DNA of 64,000 bases from Pseudomonas multiresinivorans (GCF_012971725.1 NZ_CP048833.1:5828001-5892000), one strand, 5' to 3'; numbered from the stretch's first letter, positions 34,226 to 43,761 are shown. The notes: a model not told the origin generated them from the sequence alone. Made by a program: numbers and translations.

Positions 34226-34897
34226 TCACTCCTTACGCAGAATGTAGACCCGCCACATATGGATGAGCGGGACGAAATCAATGTGATCCTGGACCTTGAA
34301 ACCAGCCTGGCGGAACTCCGCCTCGATGGTCTTGGCGGGAATCACGAAGCGGTTCTGGTAGGCGTGTTTCTTGCGGGCCGACTCGGCTCGCGCGCGTTTC
34401 CAGGACTTGAAGTTGCCATCGACCCACAGCGACAGGATCACCGAATCGCGACTTACGCGGTGAAATTCGCGCAACATCGTCAAACGATCATCAGATTCGC
34501 CGATGTGGTGCATTAGACGCATCGAGAAGATGCTGTCGACGGCATTGTCCGGCAGATCAATGGCAAACGCCGAAGTCTGCAAAGGTCGAACGCGTTTGAC
34601 AACCTCATTCGGTTGACCGGCGCAGGCGACGGCGATCATGTCAGGCGAATTGTCCGCCCCGATGATCACCCGGTTCTCCTTTTCAGCCAGCATCGGCCAG
34701 AAGCGTCCGGCACCACACGGCAGGTCGAGCACCAGGTTGGGCTGGCCGGCGAGCTTGAGGGCCTGGCGGGCTATCTGGACATCGCGCCAATGGGAAAGTT
34801 TCCGGGACAGTCCGGCCTGGTGCTTGCGCAGGTAACGCTGCGCATGCTGGCGGTCGTACTTCTGGGAGAATTCCAAGTCGACGGGTTTTTCAGTCAT
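34226..34897 (-). CDS. Class I SAM-dependent methyltransferase
   Basis: A 223-residue Rossmann-fold methyltransferase. Motif I is LVLDLPCGAGRF, the acidic residue after strand 2 is IIGADNSPDM, and the post-I/IV region is NAVDSIFSMRLMHHI. It is encoded directly upstream of inaA, with TGA and ATG three bases apart, so it probably acts in the same cell-envelope stress process. The substrate is unknown; a lipid or LPS-related acceptor is only a guess from the neighbour. Confidence 0.88.
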   Translation of the reverse strand: MTEKPVDLEFSQKYDRQHAQRYLRKHQAGLSRKLSHWRDVQIARQALKLAGQPNLVLDLPCGAGRFWPMLAEKENRVIIGADNSPDMIAVACAGQPNEVVKRVRPLQTSAFAIDLPDNAVDSIFSMRLMHHIGESDDRLTMLREFHRVSRDSVILSLWVDGNFKSWKRARAESARKKHAYQNRFVIPAKTIEAEFRQAGFKVQDHIDFVPLIHMWRVYILRKE

Positions 34898-34979
34898 CGG
34901 ATTATTACCTTTCCCGAATTCAGGGCGAACGATACAAACCAGCCTGTCACAGCCGGGTCATGCACTTGTGAAGATTTTG

Positions 34980-36254
34980 TCAAACCACGGCTAGGCGAAC
35001 TTCGAAGCGGCAGCCATGGGGTTCTGCGGGGCGCAGCGTGACGTCCCAGCCTTCGGAGGCGCAGATTCGCTTGACCAGCGACAACCCAAGCCCAAGCCCC
35101 TCACCACGCGGGTTCTGGCCACGAACGAACGGCTGGAAGACGCGTTCGCGCTGTTCCTCCGGGATGCCGGCGCCGGTGTCTTCGACCCAGAATCCGCTCG
35201 GCCCAAGTTGTAAGCGGATGCTGCCGCTTTCGGTGTAATGCATCGCATTGCGCAATAAATTGCTCATCACCGAGCGCAGGAAAGGCGCGTTGAATAGCCC
35301 GGGCATCTCCTGGTTCGCCTCGTATACCAGCGTCAAACCTTTCGCTTCGATCGGGCCGCGCCACTGCGCTACCAATTCATCTCCGATCTGGCGAAGCCCG
35401 GCCTGCGAAACGATGGCCATGTCCTTGCGCTGGGCCCTGGCCAGCATGAGGAAGGTCTGCACCAGGTCACGCATCTCCTCGCAGGCACTGTTCATACGCG
35501 CCAGTTGAGCACGCGCCCGCGCGCTGAGCCCAGGCTCCTCTGCCAACAGCTCGCAGCTGGTGGCGATCACCATCAGTGGCGTACGCAATTCATGACTGAC
35601 ATCGCTGGTAAAGAGCTTTTCCCGAGTCAGCACGTCGTGCAGCCGCCCCATGGCGTAATCGAAAGCCGCCGCCAGTTCACCCACTTCGTCGTTGGCGTAA
35701 TCCGGCGACATGGGCGGTGCCAGCTCGAGCAACTGGTCGCGATGCCGGACCTGGCGCGCCAGGCGTGCTACCGGTTCCATGACCTTGCGCGCCAGCAGCC
35801 AGCCCAGGACCCCGGACAAGACCAGGCTCAGGACGTAACCGGTGACCACCGCCGCATAGAGAATCTGTTCGCGTGCTTCGAAGTCGCTCTGATCCTGCAG
35901 CAGGACGAAGCGGCGACCATCGACGTCGCGCGCCAGCGCATGGAAGGACAACTCGCCATCGAAGACTTCGTGGAACCCTTCGTCCAGCCGGCGCAGTGCC
36001 GGCGGCATGGCGTAGACGCCTGCGCCGTCGCTGATGAAGAAACGCATGCCCGGATCGAGCTTGGGAGCCTGGCCGTCGCCCAGGTCCTCATTGATGATGC
36101 GATCCAGCTCGCCGCCCAGGTCACGGGAAATCAGGCGCTCTTCGACGATGTGAACGACGCCGACGATTCCCACCGAGAACAGTCCGCCGACGGCGGCGGT
36201 CATGAGTACGAAGGCAAAGACAATCCGGCGGGAAAGGCTCTGCTTATACTCCAT
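34980..36254 (-). CDS. colS: ColS sensor histidine kinase
   Basis: A 424-residue kinase that senses excess Zn(II)/Fe(III) and phosphorylates ColR. TM1 is at about 11-34, a periplasmic domain at 35-131, TM2 at about 132-155, then HAMP, HisKA (DVSHELRTPL, about residue 220) and HATPase (NLLRNAMHYTE, VEDTGAGIPEEQ, GEGLGLGLSLVKRI). The residues reported as metal ligands in P. putida ColS are all here at the same numbers: E38, E96 and the ExxE motif E126-A-R-E129. ATG 36254 overlaps the end of colR by 11 bp. It is followed by an 82-bp gap before the methyltransferase. Confidence 0.94.
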   Translation of the reverse strand: MEYKQSLSRRIVFAFVLMTAAVGGLFSVGIVGVVHIVEERLISRDLGGELDRIINEDLGDGQAPKLDPGMRFFISDGAGVYAMPPALRRLDEGFHEVFDGELSFHALARDVDGRRFVLLQDQSDFEAREQILYAAVVTGYVLSLVLSGVLGWLLARKVMEPVARLARQVRHRDQLLELAPPMSPDYANDEVGELAAAFDYAMGRLHDVLTREKLFTSDVSHELRTPLMVIATSCELLAEEPGLSARARAQLARMNSACEEMRDLVQTFLMLARAQRKDMAIVSQAGLRQIGDELVAQWRGPIEAKGLTLVYEANQEMPGLFNAPFLRSVMSNLLRNAMHYTESGSIRLQLGPSGFWVEDTGAGIPEEQRERVFQPFVRGQNPRGEGLGLGLSLVKRICASEGWDVTLRPAEPHGCRFEVRLAVV

Positions 36255-36927
36255 GCGTTTCCTCTGCCAGCTTGTAGCCGACACCGTGCACCGTGTGCAG
36301 CAGGGAGGATGCGAAGGGCTTGTCGATCACCTGGCGAAGCTGGTGCACGTGGCTGCGCAGGCTGTCGCTGTCAGGGCAGTCGTCGCCCCAGACGGCTTCC
36401 TCGAGCACATCGCGGCGCACGACGTGCGGGCTCTTCTGCATCAATACCGCCAGCAGCTTGAGGCCGATGGGGTTGAGTTTCAGCGGTTTGCCGGCACGGT
36501 TCACTTCGAGGGTGTCGAGGTTGTAGCTCAGGTCGGCGACCTGCAACTCGCGACGACCGCCACCCTGGCTGCGGCGCAGCACCGCTTCGATGCGGGCGGC
36601 CAGCTCGGACAGCGCGAAGGGCTTGAGCAGGTAATCGTCGGCGCCCGAGCGGAAGCCCTGCAGGCGATCGTCCAACTGGTCACGGGCGGTGAGCATGATC
36701 ACCGGTGTGTCGCGGCGCGCGTCTTCACGCAGCCGGCGGCACAGTGTGAAACCGTCCAGCCCCGGCAGCATGACGTCCAGTACGATCAGGTCGTAATGGG
36801 AGGTCGCCGCCAGGTGCAATCCGGACAGGCCGTCCTGGGCGCAATCCACCGTATAGCCCTTGAGGCCCAGGTAGTCGGCCATATTGGCCAGGATGTCCCG
36901 ATTGTCTTCAACCAACAGAATGCGCAT
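36244..36927 (-). CDS. colR: ColR response regulator
   Basis: A 227-residue OmpR-family regulator. The receiver domain is residues 1-115 (acidic pair E7-D8, phospho-acceptor D51, Lys in LLKPF) and the winged-helix domain is about 130-222 (LNPIGLKLLAVLMQKSPHVV, SLRSHVHQLRQVIDK, TVHGVGYKLAE). ColR maintains membrane integrity and metal tolerance in Pseudomonas. GGAGAG lies six bases before ATG 36927. A sequence matching the published ColR-binding motif lies 61-76 bp upstream, pointing to autoregulation. Confidence 0.95.
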   Translation of the reverse strand: MRILLVEDNRDILANMADYLGLKGYTVDCAQDGLSGLHLAATSHYDLIVLDVMLPGLDGFTLCRRLREDARRDTPVIMLTARDQLDDRLQGFRSGADDYLLKPFALSELAARIEAVLRRSQGGGRRELQVADLSYNLDTLEVNRAGKPLKLNPIGLKLLAVLMQKSPHVVRRDVLEEAVWGDDCPDSDSLRSHVHQLRQVIDKPFASSLLHTVHGVGYKLAEETHGV

Positions 36928-36987
36928 GTGCTCTCCTTTCGCGAACAGCACTCTAGCCTAACTGGCTTAAATGGAACTTAAGCGCCT

Positions 36988-37003
36988 TTGACGGTTTTTT
37001 CAC
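36988..37003 (+). promoter_or_regulatory. Candidate ColR-binding site upstream of colR
   Basis: TTGACGGTTTTTTCAC, which fits the P. putida ColR motif as I recall it ((T/C)(T/C)NA(C/G)NN(T/C) then TTTTTCAC) at every position. It is oriented away from colR, 61 bp before its start codon, in the 140-bp gap after the DUF190 gene. A second inverted repeat, CTTAA-N7-TTAAG, is at 36966-36982. Confidence 0.55.
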
Positions 37004-37067
37004 ACTTGTTCGCACTGACACGGTAGCACTCACACGCCGCCCACTGAGCGCAAGAGCTCGGCGGTGA

Positions 37068-37388
37068 TCAGTCGTCCTCGCCGGTGACGCCAAACTCGAT
37101 TGGCGTCTTCACGTAGAACAGCTTCACGCCCGCTTGGCGAATGGCGGCGAAGATGCGCCCGGACTCCTCCTCGCTGACAGCCATGGTGACTTCCTGCGGC
37201 TGGTCGGCCAGCTCGAAGAAGTGCGCATAGTGAATGCGCCCGGTCTTGCCGAATCCTTCGCTCGCCGTCATCAGGGTGGCGCCGCGAACACCCTGCCGGC
37301 GCGCCTCCTCCAGCAGCCACTGGGCCAGCGGCAGGCCGGCATGCTTGCGATCCTGCTGGGTGAAGAACTTCAACTGGTAGCCGTTCAT
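37068..37388 (-). CDS. DUF190 family protein, CrcB-associated
   Basis: A 106-residue soluble protein of DUF190, a PII-like ferredoxin-fold family that is often encoded beside fluoride channel genes. Visible features: LKFFTQQDRKHAGLPLAQWL, EEARRQGVRGATLMTASEGF, and strand EVTMAVSEEESGRIFAAIRQ. It is read 66 bp downstream of crcB on the same strand, without a terminator between, so the fluoride riboswitch probably controls both. It may modulate the channel or sense a small molecule; no function is established to my knowledge. Confidence 0.88.
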   Translation of the reverse strand: MNGYQLKFFTQQDRKHAGLPLAQWLLEEARRQGVRGATLMTASEGFGKTGRIHYAHFFELADQPQEVTMAVSEEESGRIFAAIRQAGVKLFYVKTPIEFGVTGEDD

Positions 37389-37454
37389 CTCTTCCTCCGA
37401 AGGCCTGTGGCCTCTCTATCGCTGGCGCCCGAGCGGGAACTCTCCTGCCCGAAC

Positions 37455-37838
37455 CTAGCGGCCCATCAGCGCGTGCACCGACCACAGCCCGGCCAGGGTC
37501 ATCAACAGGGATCCAGCAAGGTGCGTGGCGACAGTGCCCATTGCCCAGGCCAGCCGGCCCTGCTGCAACAGCACGACAACTTCCGCCGAGAAGGTCGAGA
37601 AAGTCGTGAGGCCACCGCAGAACCCGGTGATGATCAGCAAGCGCCACTCGGGTGCTACGTCGGGGGTGTTGGCGAAGAAGGCGATGGCCGCGCCGATGAT
37701 GTAGCCGCCGACCAGATTGGCGACCACCGTGCCCGGCGGCATCGACGGCAAAAGGGTATTGAGCTTGAGCCCGAGAACCCAGCGCAGCAAGGCTCCGAGG
37801 GCGGCGCCGATAGACACGGCGAGAATGGATTTCAACAT
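37455..37838 (-). CDS. crcB: Fluoride channel CrcB/Fluc
   Basis: A 127-residue inner-membrane protein with four transmembrane helices that forms a dual-topology dimeric F- channel, lowering cytoplasmic fluoride. Signature motifs: GAALGALLRW in helix 1, PGTVVANLVGGYIIG in helix 2 (with the pore Asn) and GFCGGLTTFSTFSAE in helix 3 (with the central Na+ site and the Phe box). Length is standard. AGGA (37846-37849) is seven bases before ATG 37838 and lies inside a hairpin arm, downstream of a fluoride riboswitch. Confidence 0.96.
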   Translation of the reverse strand: MLKSILAVSIGAALGALLRWVLGLKLNTLLPSMPPGTVVANLVGGYIIGAAIAFFANTPDVAPEWRLLIITGFCGGLTTFSTFSAEVVVLLQQGRLAWAMGTVATHLAGSLLMTLAGLWSVHALMGR

Positions 37839-37841
37839 GAT

Positions 37842-37870
37842 CCTGTCCTGGAAGGGATGATTTGGACAGG
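37842..37870 (-). promoter_or_regulatory. Shine-Dalgarno-sequestering hairpin of crcB
   Basis: Minus-strand CCTGTCC (37870-37864), 15 bases, GGACAGG (37848-37842): a perfect 7-bp stem whose 3' arm overlaps the crcB Shine-Dalgarno AGGA. It probably serves as the expression platform of the upstream riboswitch, controlling translation. Confidence 0.6.
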
Positions 37871-37906
37871 CTGCAGGCGAGCGCCTACGCGCCTTTCCAG
37901 GTCAAT

Positions 37907-37960
37907 GCGTAGGCATCATCAGCCACAAGGGCGGTTGAAGGAGGAATGCCATCTCCTGCG
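37907..37960 (-). promoter_or_regulatory. Fluoride riboswitch (crcB motif)
   Basis: Read on the minus strand: GGAG-ATGGCATTC-CTCC hairpin, a short A/C linker, a second small stem (GCCCTTGTGGC) and TGATGATGCCTAC. The loop GGCAT can pair with ATGCC to make the pseudoknot, and the GATGATGCCTAC tail matches the crcB-motif aptamer known from P. syringae. It lies about 70 bases upstream of crcB, the usual target. Confidence 0.92.
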
Positions 37961-37988
37961 CCGCAGTCTGGCATAACCCACGCCCATG

Positions 37989-38016
37989 AAAAAGCCCCGC
38001 CTAGGCGGGGCTTTTT
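37989..38016 (-). terminator. Rho-independent terminator after groEL
   Basis: AAAAAGCCCCGCC-TA-GGCGGGGCTTTTT, a perfect stem with flanking A and T runs, 23 bp beyond the groEL stop. It also separates groESL from the crcB riboswitch. Confidence 0.93.
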
Positions 38017-38038
38017 CTTACAGCAGGTGCCGGGTGGC

Positions 38039-39679
<1,641 letters not shown>

Positions 39680-39727
39680 GTTCTGTTTCCTCTAAATCGA
39701 ATTCGGTGGGGAGTGGACGGACTGAAA

Positions 39728-40021
39728 TCAGTCTTCCAGGACGGCGAGGATCTCGGACTCGCCCATCACCAGCAGTTCTTCGCCGTCGACCTTGATGGCG
39801 TTGCTGCCGGAGTAAGGACCGAACACCACCTTGTCACCGACCTTGACGGCCAGAGCGCGAACTTCGCCGTTGTCCAGGACACGGCCGGCACCAACAGCGA
39901 CCACTTCACCGCGGTTCGGTTTCTCGGCGGCGGAACCCGGCAGCACGATGCCGCCTGCGGTTTTGGTCTCTTCCTCGCTGCGACGGATGACGACGCGGTC
40001 ATGCAGAGGACGAAGCTTCAT
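39728..40021 (-). CDS. groES: Co-chaperonin GroES
   Basis: A 97-residue lid protein for GroEL. It begins MKLRPLHDRVVIRRSEEETK, the typical GroES N-terminus, includes the mobile loop EEETKTAGGIVLPGSA and ends SEILAVLED. It is the first gene of groESL. A good sigma-32-type promoter lies about 150 bp upstream. Confidence 0.99.
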   Translation of the reverse strand: MKLRPLHDRVVIRRSEEETKTAGGIVLPGSAAEKPNRGEVVAVGAGRVLDNGEVRALAVKVGDKVVFGPYSGSNAIKVDGEELLVMGESEILAVLED

Positions 40022-40169
40022 AGTCGTAACTCTCCCAAACTGTGATTTCCAACGGCCAGATCGATGCCCGGCAGGTTTTATTGAATCCGGCGTTGCCGGT
40101 TTGCGTCCCGGCTGGCGAGACGCGTAAAGAGCAGCCTGTCCATGCGACAGGGACCTTGCGGTGACCGGT

Positions 40170-40197
40170 ACATAAGGTCGCTACAAGGCATTTCAAG
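40170..40197 (-). promoter_or_regulatory. Sigma-32 heat-shock promoter of groESL
   Basis: Read on the minus strand: CTTGAAA (40197-40191), 13 bases, CCTTATGT (40177-40170). This compares with the RpoH consensus CTTGAAA, N11-16, CCCCATNT. It gives a leader of about 140 bases to groES. No CIRCE repeat is present. Confidence 0.75.
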
Positions 40198-40258
40198 GGT
40201 GTGACGAAAAAAAAATTGCAAACGGAGGGTGCTCGCGGCGGCCGAAACCGCCCGAAAC

Positions 40259-40726
40259 TCAACGCAGGCGGTCGCGGTCTTCCTCGCGGCGCTGGTACTC
40301 GCCTTCGATCACGCTGGGGCCGCCACGTTGCTGGGCGGCCGGATCGTCGGCGAAGGCCCGGCGGCGCTCGGCCTGTTCCTGCATGCGCTGGCGCACGCGG
40401 CCAAGCATCAGGCGGCGGGTGAAGGGGATCAGGCAGAGCAGGCCGATGGCGTCGCTGATGAAGCCCGGCAGCATCAGCAGGCCACCACCCAGGGCGATGA
40501 CCAGGCCTTCGAGCATTTCCTGTTCGGGTAGCTCGCCGCGATTCAGGCGCTCGCGGGCACGCAGCGCGGTGGCGACGCCAGCGACACGCAGAACGGCGGC
40601 GCCGATGAAGGCACCGGCAATGATCAGCAGCAGGGTCCAGCCCACGCCGATCACGCTGCCGACCTTGATCATCACGGCCAGCTCGATCAGCGGGAACAGA
40701 AGAATCAGGAAAAGAGGAACTCGCAT
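40259..40726 (-). CDS. fxsA: FxsA family membrane protein
   Basis: A 155-residue inner-membrane protein with hydrophobic segments at about 3-22, 26-48 and 72-100, the last containing GGGLLMLPGFISDAIGLLCL, which is characteristic of FxsA. The C-terminal 45 residues are charged and cytoplasmic (GEYQRREEDRDRLR). Overexpressed E. coli FxsA relieves exclusion of phage T7 in F+ cells; its physiological role is unclear. It precedes groES, with the heat-shock promoter in the 237-bp gap, so it is not part of that operon's promoter unit. Confidence 0.9.
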   Translation of the reverse strand: MRVPLFLILLFPLIELAVMIKVGSVIGVGWTLLLIIAGAFIGAAVLRVAGVATALRARERLNRGELPEQEMLEGLVIALGGGLLMLPGFISDAIGLLCLIPFTRRLMLGRVRQRMQEQAERRRAFADDPAAQQRGGPSVIEGEYQRREEDRDRLR

Positions 40727-40813
40727 CGATGTTTCCTTGGCGGGGCATTTACCCAGATAGCAGGCAAGGTGGCGACGTCCCGCGCCAATTTCAAGGGAAT
40801 GGCCGGGGATTGT

Positions 40814-41551
40814 TCAAGCCTGGATGACTTCACTACCCGGCCAGACGTCCGCCCTGGCCAACTGCACCAGAGCCTGGCGCACCGCACCAGGATTGCCGCA
40901 GGGCGCAGGGAACGGCAACCAGTGCAGGCCCTGGCCGATGCGCAGGTGGAAACCTTCGGTATCAATTCCCGCCAGTTGCGGATCCTTGCCAGCGGGCAGC
41001 CCGGCCAGCTCGACGTAATGTTCGATGGCGCTGGCATGGTCGCTGTTCATGTGCTCGACCATGCTCCTTTCCACCTCGCCGATGAAAGGGTTGGCCAGCG
41101 GCACGCTGTCGGCGCCCAGCCAGTGGATATCGCCGAAGCCGCCGATAAAACGCCACTGCACCGGCTCGAGCACCCAGAAATCGAAGTCGTGGACGATGTG
41201 GTAGTCCTGCGAACCGGGAAAATAGCGGTAGTAGCGCTCGGCAGCGCCGGCGATGGCGTCGACATCCTCGATCATCAGCGCCTCGGCCAGCAGGGTCAGG
41301 CGGCCGGCGGCCTGGATGTCGTCGACGCCGCGCTCGCCGATGAGCAACGAGCATTTGCCATCCATCTGCAGGTTGTGGGTGTGCTGGGCGATACGACTGA
41401 TCAGGATCAGCGGCCGGCCCGCCTCGTCGAGGCAGTAGGGCACGACGGAGCCGAAGGGAAAACCGGGCCACTTCTTCGAGTGGGTGGAGAGGACGCCGCG
41501 GTATTCCTTGAGCAGCAGTTCTCGGGCATGCTTGGCAGCTTTCACGCTCAA
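40814..41551 (-). CDS. HugZ-like split-barrel protein with DUF2470 domain
   Basis: A 245-residue protein. The N-terminal half (about 8-150) is a pyridoxamine-5'-phosphate-oxidase-like split barrel (GVLSTHSKKWPGFPFGSVVP, PLILISRIAQHTHNL, CSLLIGER). The C-terminal half (about 160-240) is DUF2470 (MVEHMNSDHASAIEHYVELA). Relatives bind flavin or heme; HugZ-type members degrade or bind heme. The start is TTG 41551, with GGAG seven bases upstream; an in-frame GTG at 41545 is poorly spaced. Its function here is uncertain between heme handling and flavin reduction. Confidence 0.87.
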   Translation of the reverse strand: MSVKAAKHARELLLKEYRGVLSTHSKKWPGFPFGSVVPYCLDEAGRPLILISRIAQHTHNLQMDGKCSLLIGERGVDDIQAAGRLTLLAEALMIEDVDAIAGAAERYYRYFPGSQDYHIVHDFDFWVLEPVQWRFIGGFGDIHWLGADSVPLANPFIGEVERSMVEHMNSDHASAIEHYVELAGLPAGKDPQLAGIDTEGFHLRIGQGLHWLPFPAPCGNPGAVRQALVQLARADVWPGSEVIQA

Positions 41552-41658
41552 CTTATGACTCCTCGCAAAGAATCCGTCGTAAACGGACGGGCAGGACTGA
41601 CTCTGTGCACAGCTGCCGGCGGGGCCTTTTACCAGAAACTGTTCGTGGGGTTGTTCCG

Positions 41659-42417
41659 ATGCAATTGAAAGACAAGGTCATCATCATCACCGGTGGCTGC
41701 CAGGGCCTGGGCCGTGCCATGGGCGAGTACCTCTCCGGCAAGGGCGCTCGCGTCGCGCTGGTTGACCTCAATGCCGAAAAACTGGACGAAGCCGTGACTG
41801 CCTGCAAGGCCGCCGGTGGTGACGCCCGCGCCTATCTGTGCAACGTCGCCAATGAAGAACAGGTTACCCACATGGTGGCCCAGGTCGCCAGCGACTTCGG
41901 CGCCATCAACGGCCTGGTGAACAACGCCGGCATCCTGCGCGACGGCCTGACCATCAAGGTCAAGGACGGCGAGCTGAGCAAGATGAGTCTGGCCCAATGG
42001 CAGGCCGTGATCGACGTCAACCTGACCGGTGTGTTCCTCTGCACCCGCGAAGTGGCGGCGAAGATGATCGAGCTGAAGAACGAAGGCGCGATCGTCAACA
42101 TCTCCTCCATCTCCCGCGCCGGCAACATGGGCCAGGCCAACTACTCCGCAGCCAAGGCCGGCGTCGCTGCCGACACCGTGGTGTGGGCGAAGGAACTGGC
42201 GCGCTACGGCATCCGCGTGGCCGGCGTGGCTCCGGGCTTCATCGAGACCGACATGGTCGCCAGCATGAAACCCGAAGCGCTGGAGAAAATGACCTCCGGT
42301 ATCCCACTCAAGCGCCTGGGTAAACCGCTGGAAATCGCCCACTCGGTGGCCTACATCCTCGAGAACGACTACTACACCGGCCGCGTGCTGGAGCTGGACG
42401 GCGGCCTGCGCCTGTAA
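41659..42417 (+). CDS. Short-chain dehydrogenase/reductase, FabG-like
   Basis: A 252-residue NAD(P)-dependent oxidoreductase. The Rossmann cofactor loop is TGGCQGLGRAMG (residues about 11-22), VNNAGILRDG follows, the catalytic Ser is in VNISSISRAG, Tyr-Lys is in YSAAKAG, and PGFIETDM follows. Asp at the end of strand 2 (VALVDLNAEKL) favours NAD(H). It resembles 3-oxoacyl-ACP reductases, but isolated SDRs of this type often act on other substrates. ATG 41659 is used with GGGG upstream; an earlier in-frame start at 41605 is less likely. A terminator follows. Confidence 0.9.
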   Translation: MQLKDKVIIITGGCQGLGRAMGEYLSGKGARVALVDLNAEKLDEAVTACKAAGGDARAYLCNVANEEQVTHMVAQVASDFGAINGLVNNAGILRDGLTIKVKDGELSKMSLAQWQAVIDVNLTGVFLCTREVAAKMIELKNEGAIVNISSISRAGNMGQANYSAAKAGVAADTVVWAKELARYGIRVAGVAPGFIETDMVASMKPEALEKMTSGIPLKRLGKPLEIAHSVAYILENDYYTGRVLELDGGLRL

Positions 42418-42431
42418 TCCTCCCGTCCATG

Positions 42432-42461
42432 AAAAAGCCCCGCCACGTGCGGGGCTTTTTT
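42432..42461 (+). terminator. Rho-independent terminator after the SDR gene
   Basis: AAAAAGCCCCGC-CACGT-GCGGGGCTTTTTT, 14 bp past the stop, followed at once by a REP element. Confidence 0.92.
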
Positions 42462-42470
42462 GTGCTTTTT

Positions 42471-42541
42471 GTAGGAGCGAGCTTGCTCGCGAACGTTTCC
42501 CCGCCGTCGTTGGGGTTGTTCGCGAGCAAGCTCGCTCCTAT
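42471..42541. repeat. REP/REPIN-type inverted repeat, family B
   Basis: Left arm GTAGGAGCGAGCTTGCTCGC followed by GAAC; right arm GTTCGCGAGCAAGCTCGCTC followed by CTAT, with a spacer of about 24 bases. It lies between the SDR terminator and the convergent DUF481 gene. Confidence 0.88.
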
Positions 42542-42552
42542 ATAAATCGGCG

Positions 42553-43554
42553 TTACCAGCCCACACCCAGGCCAACGGTGTAGCGACGCTCGTTGACGTC
42601 GCCATCGTTGCCGCTGAGCTTGTCCCACTCGGCCTTCAGGCTCAGGGACGCCCAGGAGGTCAGCTTGTAGCGAATGCCCGCCTCGCTCTCCAGTTCGTAG
42701 TCCACGTTGGACTCCAGTGGCTTGCTGACTTCGCCGTTGGTGAACAGCTCGAACTGCTTGGCCAGCAGGTAGCGGTTGTAGTCCCACTTCAGGCTGGTGC
42801 TGTAGAAGTGGGATTTCTCGTCGTCGACGAACTCGTAGTCGTTGCGGTTGACCAGCGTGGCCAGGGAGAACGCGCCCAGTTCGTTATCCCAGAACTGGTA
42901 GCCCGGACCGGTACCGACGGTGCGCTTCTTCTGCAGGTCCTCGATCCAGTCGCGCTTGTACTGCGCCTGCCCCTGCCAGAACCAGTGCTCGTCGAGGAAG
43001 CGGTCGAGGGCGTACTGCGCCGAATAGTTGTCGGTGCTGACCTGGTCGTTCTTCTTCTCGCGGTTGTACTCACCCTGCAGGTTGTGGCGCCAGCGGCCGT
43101 GGCGGGCGTTGGTCTTGAAATCGATGTCGTAGTCCTCGACATCGTTCTCGGCCTGCTTGTGGTCCAGGGAGAAATCGACGTTGCCAGTCCATACCCAGTC
43201 TTCGAGGATCGGCTTGGGCGGCATCATCTGCTCGATCTTCGCCAGCTCCACGGTACGCGGCTGGCCGTTGACCAGCGTGACCTTGCCATCGTCCGACGCC
43301 TTGATGCCCTTGGAGTGCTCGCCGGTTTCCTCGTCGTACTTCACCAGCAGGTTCTGGTCGGTCTCGAGAGTCTTGATCTTGTCCCATTTCAGGGTGATCT
43401 CCCCGCCATAATCAGTCGCCAGCAACAGCTTGCCGCCGTCGAACAGCTTGATGGTGCCGGTCAGGCGGTCGCCATTCTTCAACCAGACGGTATCGGCGAC
43501 AGCGGAAAGGGAACAGGAAGCCAAGGCAATGGAGAGCAGGGTTCTAGACAACAT
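42553..43554 (-). CDS. DUF481 outer-membrane beta-barrel protein
   Basis: A 333-residue exported protein. It has a signal peptide (MLSRTLLSIALASCSLSAVA) and an N-terminal domain (about 22-110) with VWLKNGDRLTGTIKLFDGGK and a WDKIKTLETD repeat, resembling DUF481/YdiY N-terminal regions. A beta-barrel of alternating aromatic strands follows, ending in the C-terminal signature RRYTVGLGVGW with a terminal aromatic residue, as needed for BAM recognition. Function unknown. A REP element lies just past its stop. Confidence 0.88.
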   Translation of the reverse strand: MLSRTLLSIALASCSLSAVADTVWLKNGDRLTGTIKLFDGGKLLLATDYGGEITLKWDKIKTLETDQNLLVKYDEETGEHSKGIKASDDGKVTLVNGQPRTVELAKIEQMMPPKPILEDWVWTGNVDFSLDHKQAENDVEDYDIDFKTNARHGRWRHNLQGEYNREKKNDQVSTDNYSAQYALDRFLDEHWFWQGQAQYKRDWIEDLQKKRTVGTGPGYQFWDNELGAFSLATLVNRNDYEFVDDEKSHFYSTSLKWDYNRYLLAKQFELFTNGEVSKPLESNVDYELESEAGIRYKLTSWASLSLKAEWDKLSGNDGDVNERRYTVGLGVGW

Positions 43555-43761
43555 GAGCCTGATTCAACTGGACAAAGTGGGCAAAAAGCCGGGCATTATC
43601 CAGATACCCGACGCTAGAGCAACGACTGACAGACCCAGCGGCATGGAGTTCATCATTACTGACAGAAGGGCCGGAAATTTCCTTCATTTAGCCGCGAGCA
43701 TTTGCCTACCACAGGCTTCGCTATATCCTGACCAGGCCCCCACCGAAGCGACCGTCACCCC

